Below, piece by piece: positions 1-8,782 of a stretch of DNA of 64,000 nucleotides. Source of the DNA: Microbacterium forte (GTDB taxonomy: Bacteria > Actinomycetota > Actinomycetes > Actinomycetales > Microbacteriaceae); the NCBI RefSeq assembly GCF_031885415.1, contig NZ_CP116871.1, positions 3,100,001-3,164,000 of the forward strand, read 5' to 3'. The notes beneath the pieces are model-generated. The model did not search any database and had not been told where the DNA came from. It saw nothing but the letters and a program-made list of their open reading frames with translations. How positions within the stretch are numbered: the stretch's first letter is position 1; every line of letters starts with the position of its first letter. A program made the translations under genes and the position numbers.

Positions 1-2
1 AC

Positions 3-476
3 TCGATGGTCATGTTCGCCACGTTCAAGAACGACCAGATCATCGACCTCTTCGACGTCGTGAGCCTCAACCGTTACTACGGCTGGTACATCAACGCGGG
101 CGATCTCGCGACGGCGGAGATGTATCTGCAGGGAGACATCCAAGGCTGGATCGATCGCACCGGCAAGCCCATCATGATGCTGGAGTACGGCGCCGACACG
201 ATGCCGGGTCTGCATTCGGTGTGGGACCAGGTGTGGACCGAGGAGTACCAGACCGATCTCCTCGCCATGTACCACCGGGTGTTCGACCGCTTCCCGCAGT
301 TCGTGGGCGAGCAGATCTGGAACTTCGCCGACTTCGCCACCACCAACGGATTGCACCGCGTCGGCGGCAACCGCAAGGGCATCTTCACCCGCGAGCGCAA
401 GCCCAAGGCTGCCGCATTCGCGCTGAGGCAGCGCTGGCGCGGGCTCGACGGACGCAAGCCTGCAACAGACGCCTGA
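3..476 (+). CDS. uidA: Beta-glucuronidase, GH2 family (C-terminal part, cut by window start)
   Basis: Only the last ~157 residues are present; the reading frame is already open at the window edge. The visible part is the end of a GH2 TIM barrel. The segment PIMMLEYGAD carries the Glu (codon at 183-185) expected to be the catalytic nucleophile, and downstream EQIWNFADF matches the usual GH2 glucuronidase C-terminus. Known family role: hydrolysis of beta-D-glucuronides to free glucuronate in the cytoplasm. It is followed after 30 nt by mannonate dehydratase, which fits a hexuronate pathway. A GH2 beta-galactosidase is possible, but the length and motif spacing look more like UidA. Confidence 0.8.
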   Translation, partial: SMVMFATFKNDQIIDLFDVVSLNRYYGWYINAGDLATAEMYLQGDIQGWIDRTGKPIMMLEYGADTMPGLHSVWDQVWTEEYQTDLLAMYHRVFDRFPQFVGEQIWNFADFATTNGLHRVGGNRKGIFTRERKPKAAAFALRQRWRGLDGRKPATDA

Positions 477-506
477 CCTACCGGCTTCACGCAGAGGAGA
501 AACCAC

Positions 507-1745
507 ATGACCATCGACAGAGCCGACGTCATCGTCACGAGTCCCGACCGCAACTTCGTCACGCTCAAGATCACGACCGCTGACGGCGTGACAGGGCTCG
601 GTGACGCGACACTCAACGGGCGCGAGCTCGCGGTCGTCGCCTACCTGACCGAGCACGTGGTGCCGCTGCTGATCGGCGCGGACGAGTCGCGCATCGAGGA
701 CACGTGGCAGTTCCTCTACCGCAGCGCCTACTGGCGTCGCGGACCCGTGACCATGGCGGCGATCGCAGCGGTCGACATGGCGCTGTGGGACATCAAGGGC
801 AAGGTCGCCGGCCTTCCGGTCTACCAGCTGCTGGGCGGTGCCAGCCGCAAGGGGTTGTTGGCCTACGGGCACGCCTCGGGCAAAGAGCTGCCCGAGCTGT
901 TCGACTCGATCCGAGCCCACCAGGAGCAGGGGTACCGAGCGATCCGGGTGCAGACCGGTGTGCCGACGCTGAAGGCGATCTACGGCATCGCCTCGCAGTC
1001 GGCCGACACCGGAGGAGGAGAGGCTCGATACGACCACGAGCCGGCGCGCCGCGGAGCGAAGCCCGTCGAGGAGGACTGGGACACCCGCGCCTACCTGAAC
1101 CATCTGCCCGGTGTGTTCGAGGCGGTGCGCAACGAGTTCGGCCCCGACATCCCCCTGCTGCATGATGGGCACCACCGCATGACGCCGATCCAGGCCGCAC
1201 GCCTGGGCAAGGACCTCGAGCCGTACGACCTGTTCTGGCTCGAGGACTGCACGCCGGCGGAGAACCAGGAGGCGCTGCGCCTGGTGCGCCAGCACACCAC
1301 CACCCCGCTCGCCATCGGCGAGATCTTCAACACGGTGTGGGATTTCAAGGACATCATCCGCGACCAGCTCATCGACTACGTCCGCGGTGCAGTCACCCAC
1401 ATGGGCGGCATCAGCGCGCTGAAGAAGACGCTCGACTACGCCGCGATGTACCAGATCAAGTCGGGCATGCACGGCCCGACCGACATCTCACCGGTCGGGA
1501 TGGCGGCGGCGATGCACCTCGGGCTCGCGATCCACAACTTCGGAATCCAGGAGTACATGCAGCACGGCGCCCGCACCGATCAGGTCTTCCAGCAGTCGTT
1601 CACCTGGACCGACGGCTACCTGCACCCCGGTGACAAGCCGGGACTCGGTGTCGACCTCGACGTCGACGAGGCGGGCAAGTATCCGTACGAGCAGGCCTAC
1701 CTGCCCTACAACCGGCTGCTCGACGGCACCGTCCACGACTGGTGA
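507..1745 (+). CDS. manD: D-mannonate dehydratase, enolase superfamily
   Basis: 412 residues, the usual ManD/RspA length. The enolase-superfamily metal ligands are visible in order: Asp in LLHDGHHR, Glu in WLEDCTP and Glu in IGEIFN. The HGPTDISP loop that shapes the ManD active site follows. The family dehydrates D-mannonate to 2-keto-3-deoxygluconate, the step after uronate isomerase and mannonate oxidoreductase in glucuronate breakdown. An AGAGGAG ribosome site lies just before the ATG. The stop overlaps the GTG of the next gene. Some members act slowly on gluconate, so true substrate preference is not readable from sequence; the adjacent glucuronidase and gluconokinase make a hexuronate/gluconate role likely. 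Confidence 0.9.
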   Translation: MTIDRADVIVTSPDRNFVTLKITTADGVTGLGDATLNGRELAVVAYLTEHVVPLLIGADESRIEDTWQFLYRSAYWRRGPVTMAAIAAVDMALWDIKGKVAGLPVYQLLGGASRKGLLAYGHASGKELPELFDSIRAHQEQGYRAIRVQTGVPTLKAIYGIASQSADTGGGEARYDHEPARRGAKPVEEDWDTRAYLNHLPGVFEAVRNEFGPDIPLLHDGHHRMTPIQAARLGKDLEPYDLFWLEDCTPAENQEALRLVRQHTTTPLAIGEIFNTVWDFKDIIRDQLIDYVRGAVTHMGGISALKKTLDYAAMYQIKSGMHGPTDISPVGMAAAMHLGLAIHNFGIQEYMQHGARTDQVFQQSFTWTDGYLHPGDKPGLGVDLDVDEAGKYPYEQAYLPYNRLLDGTVHDW

Positions 1746-2257
1746 GCGAGTCGATTCGCCCGTCGGTCGTGGTGATGGGCGTCTCGGCCGCGGGAAAATC
1801 CACCGTGTCCCGTCTGCTCGCGGAGCGCCTCGGCATGGATTTCCTCGATGCGGACGACCTGCACCCCGCGTCCAACCGGGCCAAGATGAGTTCGGGAACA
1901 CCACTGACCGACGAAGACCGGCTGCCGTGGCTCGACCGCGTGGGTGAGGAGCTCGCCCTGCGGTCGGCATCCGGTGCCGTCATCGCCTGTTCCGCGCTGC
2001 GCCGGGTCTACCGCGACCGCATCCGGGCTCGGGTGCCCGGCGCGGTGTTCGTGCATCTGCATGGGAGTGACTCTCTGCTCGCCGAGAGGGCTGCGGGGAG
2101 GACAGACCATTTCATGCCTCCGTCGCTTCTGCGGTCTCAGATCGACACGCTGGAGGCGCTCGAACCGGACGAGATCGGCGTGACGATCGATGTCGCGCCC
2201 GCGCCGGAGCAGATCGCACGCGCCGCCGTCGAATGGCTCGAAAAGCCCCGGACATGA
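1742..2257 (+). CDS. gntK: Gluconokinase
   Basis: 171 residues, typical of GntK-type gluconate kinases. A P-loop GVSAAGKST is near residues 11-19, followed by the DADDLHP segment found in gluconokinases and an [11 protein letters not shown] stretch. It phosphorylates D-gluconate to 6-phosphogluconate, feeding the pentose phosphate route. The start is GTG inside a 4-nt GTGA overlap with manD, so translation is probably coupled. Pairing a gluconate kinase with mannonate dehydratase suggests that sugar acids of more than one kind are handled by this operon. A 2-keto-3-deoxygluconate kinase would be a ribokinase-fold protein and does not fit here. Confidence 0.88.
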   Translation: MSESIRPSVVVMGVSAAGKSTVSRLLAERLGMDFLDADDLHPASNRAKMSSGTPLTDEDRLPWLDRVGEELALRSASGAVIACSALRRVYRDRIRARVPGAVFVHLHGSDSLLAERAAGRTDHFMPPSLLRSQIDTLEALEPDEIGVTIDVAPAPEQIARAAVEWLEKPRT

Positions 2258-2280
2258 CACGCTGGGAGCTGGGAGGAACC

Positions 2281-3318
2281 ATGGACGACGAACTGCCCGG
2301 CGAACTCGCGGAGCGCATCCGCCGTCGCAACGGCGCTGCGACCATCTACGACATCGCGGAACTCGCTGGAGTGAATCCGTCGACGGTCTCGCGCGCGCTC
2401 AGCAAGCCGGGGCGGATCAGCAAGAAGACGGAGGAGCGGATCCGCGCGGCCGCCGATCGCCTCGACTTCCAGTTCAACCCGATGGCTCGCGCGCTTCCCA
2501 CCGGACGCAGCCACACGATCGGACTGATGGTGGCTGACATCACCAACCCGGTGATCTTCGGGATCGTCCGTGGCGCGGAGCACACCGCGGCTGCTGCCGG
2601 CTACACGTTGGTGATCGCGGAGTCCCAGGAATCGGGGGAGGCAGAAGCAGAGGCGGTCTCTCGTCTGCTTCCGAGTGTCGATGGACTGATCCTCGCGACC
2701 ACCCGACTGGGCGACGAGCGCATCACCGCTCTGTCGGAGCGCAAACCCGTCATCCTCATCAATCGACAGGTCGACGGAGTCGTCGGCGTGCTGCCTCAGG
2801 TCGAGGAGGGCGTCGTCGCACTCGTCGCTCATCTCGCCGAACTCGGGCACACCTCCCTCGCCTACCTCTCCGGACCCGAGACGTCGTGGATCAGTCGGCG
2901 ACGCTGGGAGAGCCTTCTCGACGCCGCTGAACAGCGTGGCATCGCGGTGGTCGAGATCGGCCCGCTCAGCCCCACCATCGACGGAGGGCGAGAGTCGCTC
3001 CGCCGAGTGCAGGCGGCCAGGGCGACGGCCGTGATCGCGTTCAACGATCTGATGGCGATCGGCCTGATCCAGGCGGCATCCGCCTCCGGCATTCGGGTCC
3101 CCGACGAGCTGAGTGTCGCAGGCTTCGACGACATCTTCGGCAGCGAGCTCATCGTCCCTGCGCTGACCACCGTGCGGGCGCAGTTGGAGCTGGCAGGCGA
3201 GCGCGCCGTCGGCAAGGTCCTCGAGGCTCTCGGTGATGCGATGGAGGCCGTGAGCGATGAACCGCTTGCGACCACGCTCGTCGTGCGCGGGAGCACCGGC
3301 CCGGTCGCTCGGGGCTGA
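2281..3318 (+). CDS. LacI-family transcriptional regulator
   Basis: About 345 residues. The N-terminal helix-turn-helix TIYDIAELAGVNPSTVSRAL is followed by a hinge helix and a periplasmic-binding-protein-like sensor domain (from GRSHTIGLMVADI onward) with the typical C-terminal SVAGFDDI segment. I chose the ATG at 2281 because GGGAGG lies 5 nt upstream; an in-frame start at 2233 would overlap gntK and lacks such a site. It probably controls this sugar-acid operon. A palindromic LacI-type site with a central CG at 3366-3379, right behind the gene and in front of the transporter, is a candidate target. Its effector is not identifiable. Confidence 0.92.
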   Translation: MDDELPGELAERIRRRNGAATIYDIAELAGVNPSTVSRALSKPGRISKKTEERIRAAADRLDFQFNPMARALPTGRSHTIGLMVADITNPVIFGIVRGAEHTAAAAGYTLVIAESQESGEAEAEAVSRLLPSVDGLILATTRLGDERITALSERKPVILINRQVDGVVGVLPQVEEGVVALVAHLAELGHTSLAYLSGPETSWISRRRWESLLDAAEQRGIAVVEIGPLSPTIDGGRESLRRVQAARATAVIAFNDLMAIGLIQAASASGIRVPDELSVAGFDDIFGSELIVPALTTVRAQLELAGERAVGKVLEALGDAMEAVSDEPLATTLVVRGSTGPVARG

Positions 3319-3365
3319 GACCGGGGGTCCGAGACGTCTCGGAGCGCCAGCCCTCCACCATTTCT

Positions 3366-3379
3366 GGCAATCGGTTGCC
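3366..3379. promoter_or_regulatory. Candidate LacI-family operator
   Basis: GGCAATCGGTTGCC is a near-perfect palindrome around a central CG, the layout typical of LacI/GalR-family operators. It sits 48 nt after the lacI-type gene and overlaps the -35 element of the promoter proposed for the transporter operon, a classic repressor position. The link to the regulator at 2281-3318 is inferred. Confidence 0.6.
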
Positions 3380-3403
3380 TTGTTGTTCGGAATCTGTTTT
3401 GAT
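3375..3403 (+). promoter_or_regulatory. Predicted promoter of transporter/dehydrogenase operon
   Basis: TTGCCT (3375-3380) and TTTGAT (3398-3403) are separated by 17 nt; each matches 4 of 6 consensus bases. The -35 lies within the palindrome at 3366-3379 and the expected start falls in the inverted repeat at 3407-3428. This stretch is clearly less GC-rich than its surroundings. Confidence 0.45.
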
Positions 3404-3406
3404 GGA

Positions 3407-3428
3407 ACCGTCTCAACAGCGAGACGGT
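3407..3428. repeat. Perfect 8-bp inverted repeat near transcription start
   Basis: ACCGTCTC (3407-3414) and GAGACGGT (3421-3428) are perfect inverted copies around a 6-nt spacer. The position just downstream of the -10 suggests a second operator. It could also form a short hairpin in the mRNA leader; no T-run follows, so a terminator for the upstream lacI gene is less likely. Confidence 0.5.
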
Positions 3429-3440
3429 CTGGAGTCTTCG

Positions 3441-3506
3441 ATGTCGAATGCACTGTCCCCACTCCCCGGTCGCGGGGAGCGCATCACCGCAGGGCCGCGG
3501 CCATGA
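3441..3506 (+). CDS. Putative 21-residue leader peptide before MFS transporter
   Basis: A short frame begins ATG TCG AAT at 3441 and ends in TGA at 3504-3506, overlapping the transporter ATG (3503) as ATGA. GGAG lies 6 nt before its ATG, a better ribosome site than anything in front of the transporter. The peptide begins MSNALSPLPGRG and is rich in Pro, Gly and Arg. It may only serve to load ribosomes for coupled translation of the transporter, or it may be a regulatory leader. No homologue is recognised, and it could be chance. Confidence 0.35.
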   Translation: MSNALSPLPGRGERITAGPRP

Positions 3507-4942
3507 GCGAGCCCCTCACGCAGGTGGCCGGCGAGGAGTCTCGCTGGACCTCGACGGTCGCGGTGCACTACGACGCGAAGAGGCCCCTCTCGCGCTACAT
3601 CCGCTGGTATCTCCTGCTCTCGCTGGCCGTCTCGGCGGTCTGGGCGGCGACGAACGGCATCCTGATGCCGAACCAGATCCAGATCCTGGAGTTCGGCTCG
3701 TTCTTCGCGGGGGCGGATGCCGGGGTCGATCTGCAGGCGCTGACCGAGCTCGGCCGAGCCGTCGCCTCTGGCGAGGTCACCCCGACCGCTGAGCAGACGC
3801 GACAGCTCGCTCTCCTCTCCGACTTCGAGGCGGCGCGCGCGAACGGGCTGGCTCTGGTGACGACGACCAGCGCCATCATCGTGATGATCCTCCAGCCGGT
3901 GATCGGTGTGCTCTCCGACCGGACCCGCTCGCGTCTCGGTCGGCGCGCTCCCTGGATCCTGTACGCCGGTCTGATCGGTGCTGTGCTCCTCGTCGCCGTC
4001 CGTTACGCGCCGTCGCTCGTCGTGCTCGTCGTGCTGTGGTCCGCGACCGAGCTGGCACTGAACGTCGCGGGCAATCCACTGCAGGCGACGGTGGCAGACC
4101 GGGTGCCGCGGGATCGTCGCGGGCGTGTGACCTCGTGGACGAGCATGGGCGCCATCATCGGCGGCATCCTCGGCGGAATCGGCGCCGGCGCTCTCTTCGG
4201 GATGGTCGGCCTCGACTTCTACCTGATCCTGGGCCTGATGGTGGCGATCGCCACCATCCTGTTCGTCACGCGCAATCGCGACGAGTCCTCGAGCGACCTG
4301 GAACGCGAGCCGTTCGCCTGGAAGCCGTTCCTCCTCGGATACGCGAGCGCGCTCACAGCCCGTAACTACCGCTGGCTGTGGATCTCGCGCGTGCTCTTCT
4401 TCTTCGGCTACAGCACGTCGACGGTGCTCAACCTGTACATGCTGCAGAGCTATGTCCGCCCTGCGCTCAGCGCCGCCGAGGCATCGGCGATGGTGCCGAT
4501 CCTGGGGCTCGCGGGGATCCCCTTCACGCTCATCGCCGTCGCGATCTCGGGCAGGCTCTCCGACCGCGTGGGGCGCCGCAAGCCGTTCATCATCGTCGCG
4601 TCTCTTCTCATGGCCGTGTCCATGGCGATCCCGCTGATCTCTCCGACCCTGCCGGCGCTGTTCGCCCAGGTCGTCCTGACCGGACTCGCCTTCGGCATCT
4701 ATCTGCCGGTCGACAACGCCATGTTCATCGACGTTCTGCCCGATCCTGCACGTGCCGGACGAGATCTGGGACTCGCGATCGTCGCCATGAACCTCGGCCA
4801 GGCACTGGCACCCGCCCTCGCTGCTGCTGTGGTCTCGCTGACCGGCGGCTACCAGCTCGTCTGGGGCGCGGCCCTCGTGCTCGTGGCACTCGCGACGCTG
4901 ACGGTGGCGCCGATCAGAGAACGCAAGGGCGCGGATGCCTAG
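3503..4942 (+). CDS. MFS transporter, probably sugar or uronate uptake
   Basis: 479 residues with about 12 hydrophobic segments. It has the MFS loop signature GVLSDRTRSRLGRRAPW after TM2 and GRLSDRVGRRKPF after the corresponding helix of the second half. A soluble ~50-residue insertion (around FFAGADAGVDLQAL to SDFEAARANG) lies between the first two helices, which is longer than usual. The start at 3503 was chosen because the hydrophobic protein begins there and it overlaps a leader ORF; longer starts would run through the promoter. Downstream it overlaps the Gfo/Idh/MocA gene by 8 nt. The substrate is inferred from the operon: a glycoside or sugar acid. Confidence 0.85.
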   Translation: MSEPLTQVAGEESRWTSTVAVHYDAKRPLSRYIRWYLLLSLAVSAVWAATNGILMPNQIQILEFGSFFAGADAGVDLQALTELGRAVASGEVTPTAEQTRQLALLSDFEAARANGLALVTTTSAIIVMILQPVIGVLSDRTRSRLGRRAPWILYAGLIGAVLLVAVRYAPSLVVLVVLWSATELALNVAGNPLQATVADRVPRDRRGRVTSWTSMGAIIGGILGGIGAGALFGMVGLDFYLILGLMVAIATILFVTRNRDESSSDLEREPFAWKPFLLGYASALTARNYRWLWISRVLFFFGYSTSTVLNLYMLQSYVRPALSAAEASAMVPILGLAGIPFTLIAVAISGRLSDRVGRRKPFIIVASLLMAVSMAIPLISPTLPALFAQVVLTGLAFGIYLPVDNAMFIDVLPDPARAGRDLGLAIVAMNLGQALAPALAAAVVSLTGGYQLVWGAALVLVALATLTVAPIRERKGADA

Positions 4943-5906
4943 GTGGGGCATCGTCGGTACGGGAGACATCTCCGACCGGGTCGTCGCCGACCTGCTCGAC
5001 ATCAGCGGTGAGATCAACGGGGTCTGGGGGCGTACCGCTGAGCGAGCTGACGCATTCGCCTCGCGGCACGGAATCCCGTTCGCGACGTCGGATCGTTCTG
5101 CGCTCCTGGGGCGTGACGACATCGACGCGGTGTACATCGCCACGCCTGCCGACACGCACACGGCGATCACGCTCGAGGCGCTCGACGGGGGCCTGCACGT
5201 GCTCGTCGAGAAGCCGATCACCACGTCCGCCGCCGATGCGGAGATGCTCTTCGCCCGAGCTGCACAGGCCGACCGCTTCCTCATGGAGGCGATGTGGATG
5301 CGGTTCAATCCGCTCCACGTCGAGCTGATCCAGCGCATCACCGGAGGGGAGCTCGGCGCGATACGCAGCGTGCGAGCGAGCTTCGGCACGCCGTTCTTCC
5401 CTCGGCCGGGCAAGGCGCGACCCGAAGACGGTGGCAGCATCCTTCGAGACCGTGGCATCTATCCCGTGATGCTCGCGCACTGGTTCCTCGGTGATGCCGA
5501 TGCCGTGACCGCGCGGGGAGTGATCTCGGACGGTGTCGACCTCGCCGGTCACGCGACTCTCGACCACAGCGGGGGCGCGTTCGCTCAGCTGTCGTGGTCG
5601 GGCACGGAGTTCCTCGACCTCTCCGCGGCCGTGAGCGGCGAGCGCGGATGGATCACGATCGACCCGATGTTCTGGGCAGGCAGCACCGCTCGTGTGCACG
5701 CGGGCACCGCCGAGCGCATCTTCCGCGTGCCGGAGCGGGTGGAGCATCCGCGAGTCGGCCACGGCTACGGGCCGATGCTCGAGGCCGTGACCGCAGCGAT
5801 CGACTCCGGCCTGCGCGAGCATCCCTGGCACGACGCCGCGACGACGATCTCGGTCACCCGAACGCTCGACCGCATCCTCGCCGACATATCTTCCCCGTCG
5901 CTCTGA
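4935..5906 (+). CDS. Gfo/Idh/MocA-family oxidoreductase
   Basis: 323 residues. The N-terminal Rossmann fold starts with GIVGTGDISDRV and includes the EKPITTS motif whose Lys is catalytic in this family, followed by the C-terminal alpha/beta substrate domain. Members oxidise or reduce sugars, inositols or sugar acids with NAD(P). It overlaps the transporter stop and precedes an SDR dehydrogenase, so the two redox enzymes may act in sequence on an imported sugar. The exact substrate cannot be read from the sequence. Confidence 0.85.
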   Translation: MPRWGIVGTGDISDRVVADLLDISGEINGVWGRTAERADAFASRHGIPFATSDRSALLGRDDIDAVYIATPADTHTAITLEALDGGLHVLVEKPITTSAADAEMLFARAAQADRFLMEAMWMRFNPLHVELIQRITGGELGAIRSVRASFGTPFFPRPGKARPEDGGSILRDRGIYPVMLAHWFLGDADAVTARGVISDGVDLAGHATLDHSGGAFAQLSWSGTEFLDLSAAVSGERGWITIDPMFWAGSTARVHAGTAERIFRVPERVEHPRVGHGYGPMLEAVTAAIDSGLREHPWHDAATTISVTRTLDRILADISSPSL

Positions 5907-5934
5907 TCGCGACCCACCCACCCAGAAGGAACCC

Positions 5935-6735
5935 ATGGACATCTCAGGCAAGGTCTTCGTCGTCACCGGCGCAGGGAACGGCATCGGACGCGAGGTCACG
6001 TTCAGACTGCTCGCCCAGGGGGGCTCCGTCGCCGGCGTCGACCTCAATGAGGTCGGTCTCGACGAGACGGCCCGCCTCGCGGGGGCCGGTGGCCGTTTCA
6101 CCGCGCACGTCGTGAACATCACCGACCGGGATGCGATCGACGCGCTGCCCGGCGCGGTGATCGCCGCGCACGGTCAGGTCGACGGAGTCGCGAACATCGC
6201 CGGTGTCATCCAGAAGTTCGTCAAGGTCAACGATCTGCCCTTCTCCGAGATCGAGAAGGTCATGAACGTGAACTTCTGGGGCGTGATGAACGTGTGCAAG
6301 GCGTTTCTCCCGCACCTGCTCATCCGCCCGGAAGCCTCCCTGCTGAACGTCGCGAGCATGGGTTCCTACGCTCCCGTGCCCGGCCAGGCGGTCTACGGAG
6401 CGTCGAAGGCGGCGGTGAAGCTGCTCACCGAGGCGCTGTACGCCGAGCTCCTCGACACGAACGTGCACGTCACCGTGATCTTCCCCGGAGCGATCAGCAC
6501 CGGCATCGCGGCGAATTCGGGTGTCGATCTGGGAGGTGACGCGTCGGCAGAGAACAGCTCGTACAAGACGACCACGCCGCAGGAGGCCGGACGCGTGATC
6601 GTCGACGCCATCGTCAAGAACCGCTTCCGCGCGACGATCGGCTCGGACGCGGCCACCATGGATCGCCTCTCGCGCCTCAACCCCAAGCTCGCGACGACGA
6701 TGATCGCGAAGCAGATGGGAGCCCTGCTGTCATGA
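5935..6735 (+). CDS. SDR-family NAD(P)-dependent oxidoreductase
   Basis: 266 residues. The classical SDR features are present: nucleotide loop TGAGNGIGREV near residues 11-21, NIAG, Ser in NVASMG, and the YGASK catalytic Tyr/Lys pair. An AGAAGGA ribosome site precedes the ATG. The last bases overlap the GH43-like gene as ATGA. Oxidation or reduction of a hydroxyl on a sugar-derived compound fits the operon. General SDR substrate breadth leaves the reaction open. Confidence 0.85.
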   Translation: MDISGKVFVVTGAGNGIGREVTFRLLAQGGSVAGVDLNEVGLDETARLAGAGGRFTAHVVNITDRDAIDALPGAVIAAHGQVDGVANIAGVIQKFVKVNDLPFSEIEKVMNVNFWGVMNVCKAFLPHLLIRPEASLLNVASMGSYAPVPGQAVYGASKAAVKLLTEALYAELLDTNVHVTVIFPGAISTGIAANSGVDLGGDASAENSSYKTTTPQEAGRVIVDAIVKNRFRATIGSDAATMDRLSRLNPKLATTMIAKQMGALLS

Positions 6736-8537
6736 CCTCGACGACGTCGCCCTCGACCCGCCGGATCTACTGCAACCCGCTCGACCTCGAATACCGCTAT
6801 CAGGACGTCAGATTCACAGGTGTCGTGCGCGGCCTCACCATCGGAGAACCGCGACGTAGCGTGCACAGGGAGGGTGCTGATCCGTCGCTCGTTCGATACC
6901 GCGGTCGGTACTACCTCTTCGTCTCGATGTCGCGGGGGTTCTGGCACTCGGATGACCTCCTCGACTGGCAGTACGTCGCGACGGACAAGATCCCCCCGTA
7001 CGATTACGCTCCGGACGTCAGGGTCGTCGACGACGCCCTCATCATCAGTGCATCCCGGAAGACGAACTCCCCGTTCTTCCGCAGTGTGGATCCGTTGGCC
7101 GACGATTTCGAGGAGATCACTCCGGGGACGTTCGAGTTCTGGGACCCGCACGTGTTCCAGGACCTCGATGACCGGGTGTACTTCTACTGGGGCTGCAGCA
7201 GTGACGACCCGATCCGCGGGGTGGAGATGGACTCCACCTTCACGCCCATCGGGCAGCCGGTCGATCTCATCACCACGGACACCACGACCCGCGGCTGGGA
7301 GAAGACGGGGGAGGACTATGTCGTTCCCGAGCCGGTCACCGAGCGAGAGAAGCTCGTCGCGTCGTTCTCCAACGGCAAACCCTATCTGGAGGGCGCGTGG
7401 ATGACGCGCGTGGATGACACGTACTACCTGCAGTACGCCGCCCCGGGAACGGAGTGGAACACGTATGCCGACGGCTACTTCACGGGTGCGCATCCGCTGG
7501 GGCCGTTCACCTATTCGCCGACGAATCCCTTCTCCTCCAAGCCCGGCGGCTTCATCACCGGGGCCGGGCACGGGAGCACTGTGCAGGACGAGTACGGCAA
7601 CTGGTGGCACACCGCCACCATGCGCATCAGCATCAATGACGTCTACGAACGGCGGGTGGGACTCTTCCCCGCAGGATTCGATGAAGACGGAGTCCTCTAC
7701 TGCAACCAGAACTTCGGAGACTATCCCTGCGCCGTGCCCGCCGGTCCGGTGGATGCGCGGGAACGGATCGCGCCGGAATGGATGCTGCTCTCCTACAGAG
7801 CCGGTGCGCGCGCGTCGTCGTCGGCGGAAGGCCACCTGCCGGGCCTTGCCGTGAACGAGAACATCCGTGACTGGTGGGCATCCGACGGACCGGGCCGCGG
7901 GCACTGGATCGAGATCGAGATGGACGGCGGGCATCGGGTGCACGCCATCCAGGTCAACCTCGCCGATCACGAGCTCGCCGACTACGCGCCCGAAGACCTG
8001 ATCGTCGAGGGAAAGGATCAGGGGCACACGTGGCGCGGCATCCATGCGGACCATACGGCGGCGCAGTTCACCGTCGAGGGGTCAATCGACGGCCAGGAGT
8101 GGGTCACGCTCCACGACTCGCGTGACGACGAGCGGGAGCGCCCGCATGCCCTGATCCTGCTCGACGCCCCTGCGGAGTATCGACTCATCAGGGTGCGGGC
8201 GGATCGGGTTCCGTTCGACGGCCCGTTCGCGGTGAGCGGCATCAGGGTCTTCGGCGTCGGAGTCGGCGAGCCTCCCGCTGAGACGACGCCCCGTGCCGTG
8301 CGCACCGATGGGACGACCGCGGAACTGGACTGGCCTCCCGTCGACGGAGCGCACGGCTACAACATCCGCTATGGCCACGCGCCTGACCGCCTGTACCACA
8401 GCTGGCTCGTCTACGAGCAGAACCACCTGCGCCTCCCGTCGCTGAACGACGGGGAGACCGTGTGGGTGAGCGTCGACTCCTTCAATGAGAACGGAGTCAC
8501 TCCCGGCCGCGCATTCGAGGTTCCTCCTCGTGTGTGA
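6732..8537 (+). CDS. GH43-type glycosidase with discoidin-like and FN3 domains
   Basis: 601 residues. Residues ~1-330 form a five-bladed GH43-like propeller: Asp in EGADPSLVRY (base), Asp in APDVRVVDD (pKa modulator) and Glu in KPYLEGAWM (acid). Residues ~345-515 resemble an F5/8C discoidin module (GHWIEIEMDGGHRVHAIQV) with an insertion, and ~515-600 an FN3 domain (AELDWPPVDGAHGYNIRY). GH43 members release arabinose or xylose from plant glycans. No signal peptide or TM segment is visible, although such ancillary domains are usually found on exported enzymes. It is the last gene of the overlapping operon, and a hairpin follows. Confidence 0.8.
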   Translation: MTSTTSPSTRRIYCNPLDLEYRYQDVRFTGVVRGLTIGEPRRSVHREGADPSLVRYRGRYYLFVSMSRGFWHSDDLLDWQYVATDKIPPYDYAPDVRVVDDALIISASRKTNSPFFRSVDPLADDFEEITPGTFEFWDPHVFQDLDDRVYFYWGCSSDDPIRGVEMDSTFTPIGQPVDLITTDTTTRGWEKTGEDYVVPEPVTEREKLVASFSNGKPYLEGAWMTRVDDTYYLQYAAPGTEWNTYADGYFTGAHPLGPFTYSPTNPFSSKPGGFITGAGHGSTVQDEYGNWWHTATMRISINDVYERRVGLFPAGFDEDGVLYCNQNFGDYPCAVPAGPVDARERIAPEWMLLSYRAGARASSSAEGHLPGLAVNENIRDWWASDGPGRGHWIEIEMDGGHRVHAIQVNLADHELADYAPEDLIVEGKDQGHTWRGIHADHTAAQFTVEGSIDGQEWVTLHDSRDDERERPHALILLDAPAEYRLIRVRADRVPFDGPFAVSGIRVFGVGVGEPPAETTPRAVRTDGTTAELDWPPVDGAHGYNIRYGHAPDRLYHSWLVYEQNHLRLPSLNDGETVWVSVDSFNENGVTPGRAFEVPPRV

Positions 8538-8548
8538 GCACGGTCGCG

Positions 8549-8568
8549 TTTGAGAATCCCCGCTCAAA
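8549..8568 (+). terminator. Short hairpin after GH43 gene
   Basis: TTTGAG and CTCAAA form a 6-bp stem with an 8-nt loop 12 nt after the GH43 stop. It lacks a U-tract, so termination is only weakly supported. The remaining ~210 nt up to the ROK gene hold no feature I can support. Confidence 0.35.
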
Positions 8569-8782
8569 ACCATCGGCCAGGGTTTCATGGTCGGTGTGAC
8601 CAACCCCAAGAGGATCGTGTTCTCTCATCTCCGTGCGTGACGCGTCGTGGGAGCGGACCTTCGCGTGGTTCGCTGCAAGGCATGCTGCGCACCGCGCCCG
8701 AGAACGACGGCAGCCGCTCGCCGGTGTCGACGAGGGCGGGCGATGATCATCGTTGATCCGATGACGAGGCAGCGATCTCGGG

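Noticed and set aside
3413..5458. 681-codon open frame on the minus strand.
   Set aside because: Shadow of the MFS and Gfo/Idh genes: Arg/Asp/His-rich, low complexity and antisense to clearly conserved proteins.
6393..8054. 553-codon open frame on the minus strand.
   Set aside because: Antisense to the GH43 propeller and SDR gene, which carry intact catalytic motifs; composition is typical of a GC-rich shadow frame.
8633..8749. 38-codon frame in the gap before the ROK gene, beginning VRDASWERTFAWFAARH.
   Set aside because: It looks protein-like, but there is no ribosome site, only moderate third-position GC, and no recognisable family. It may be a gene remnant; evidence is too weak for a feature.
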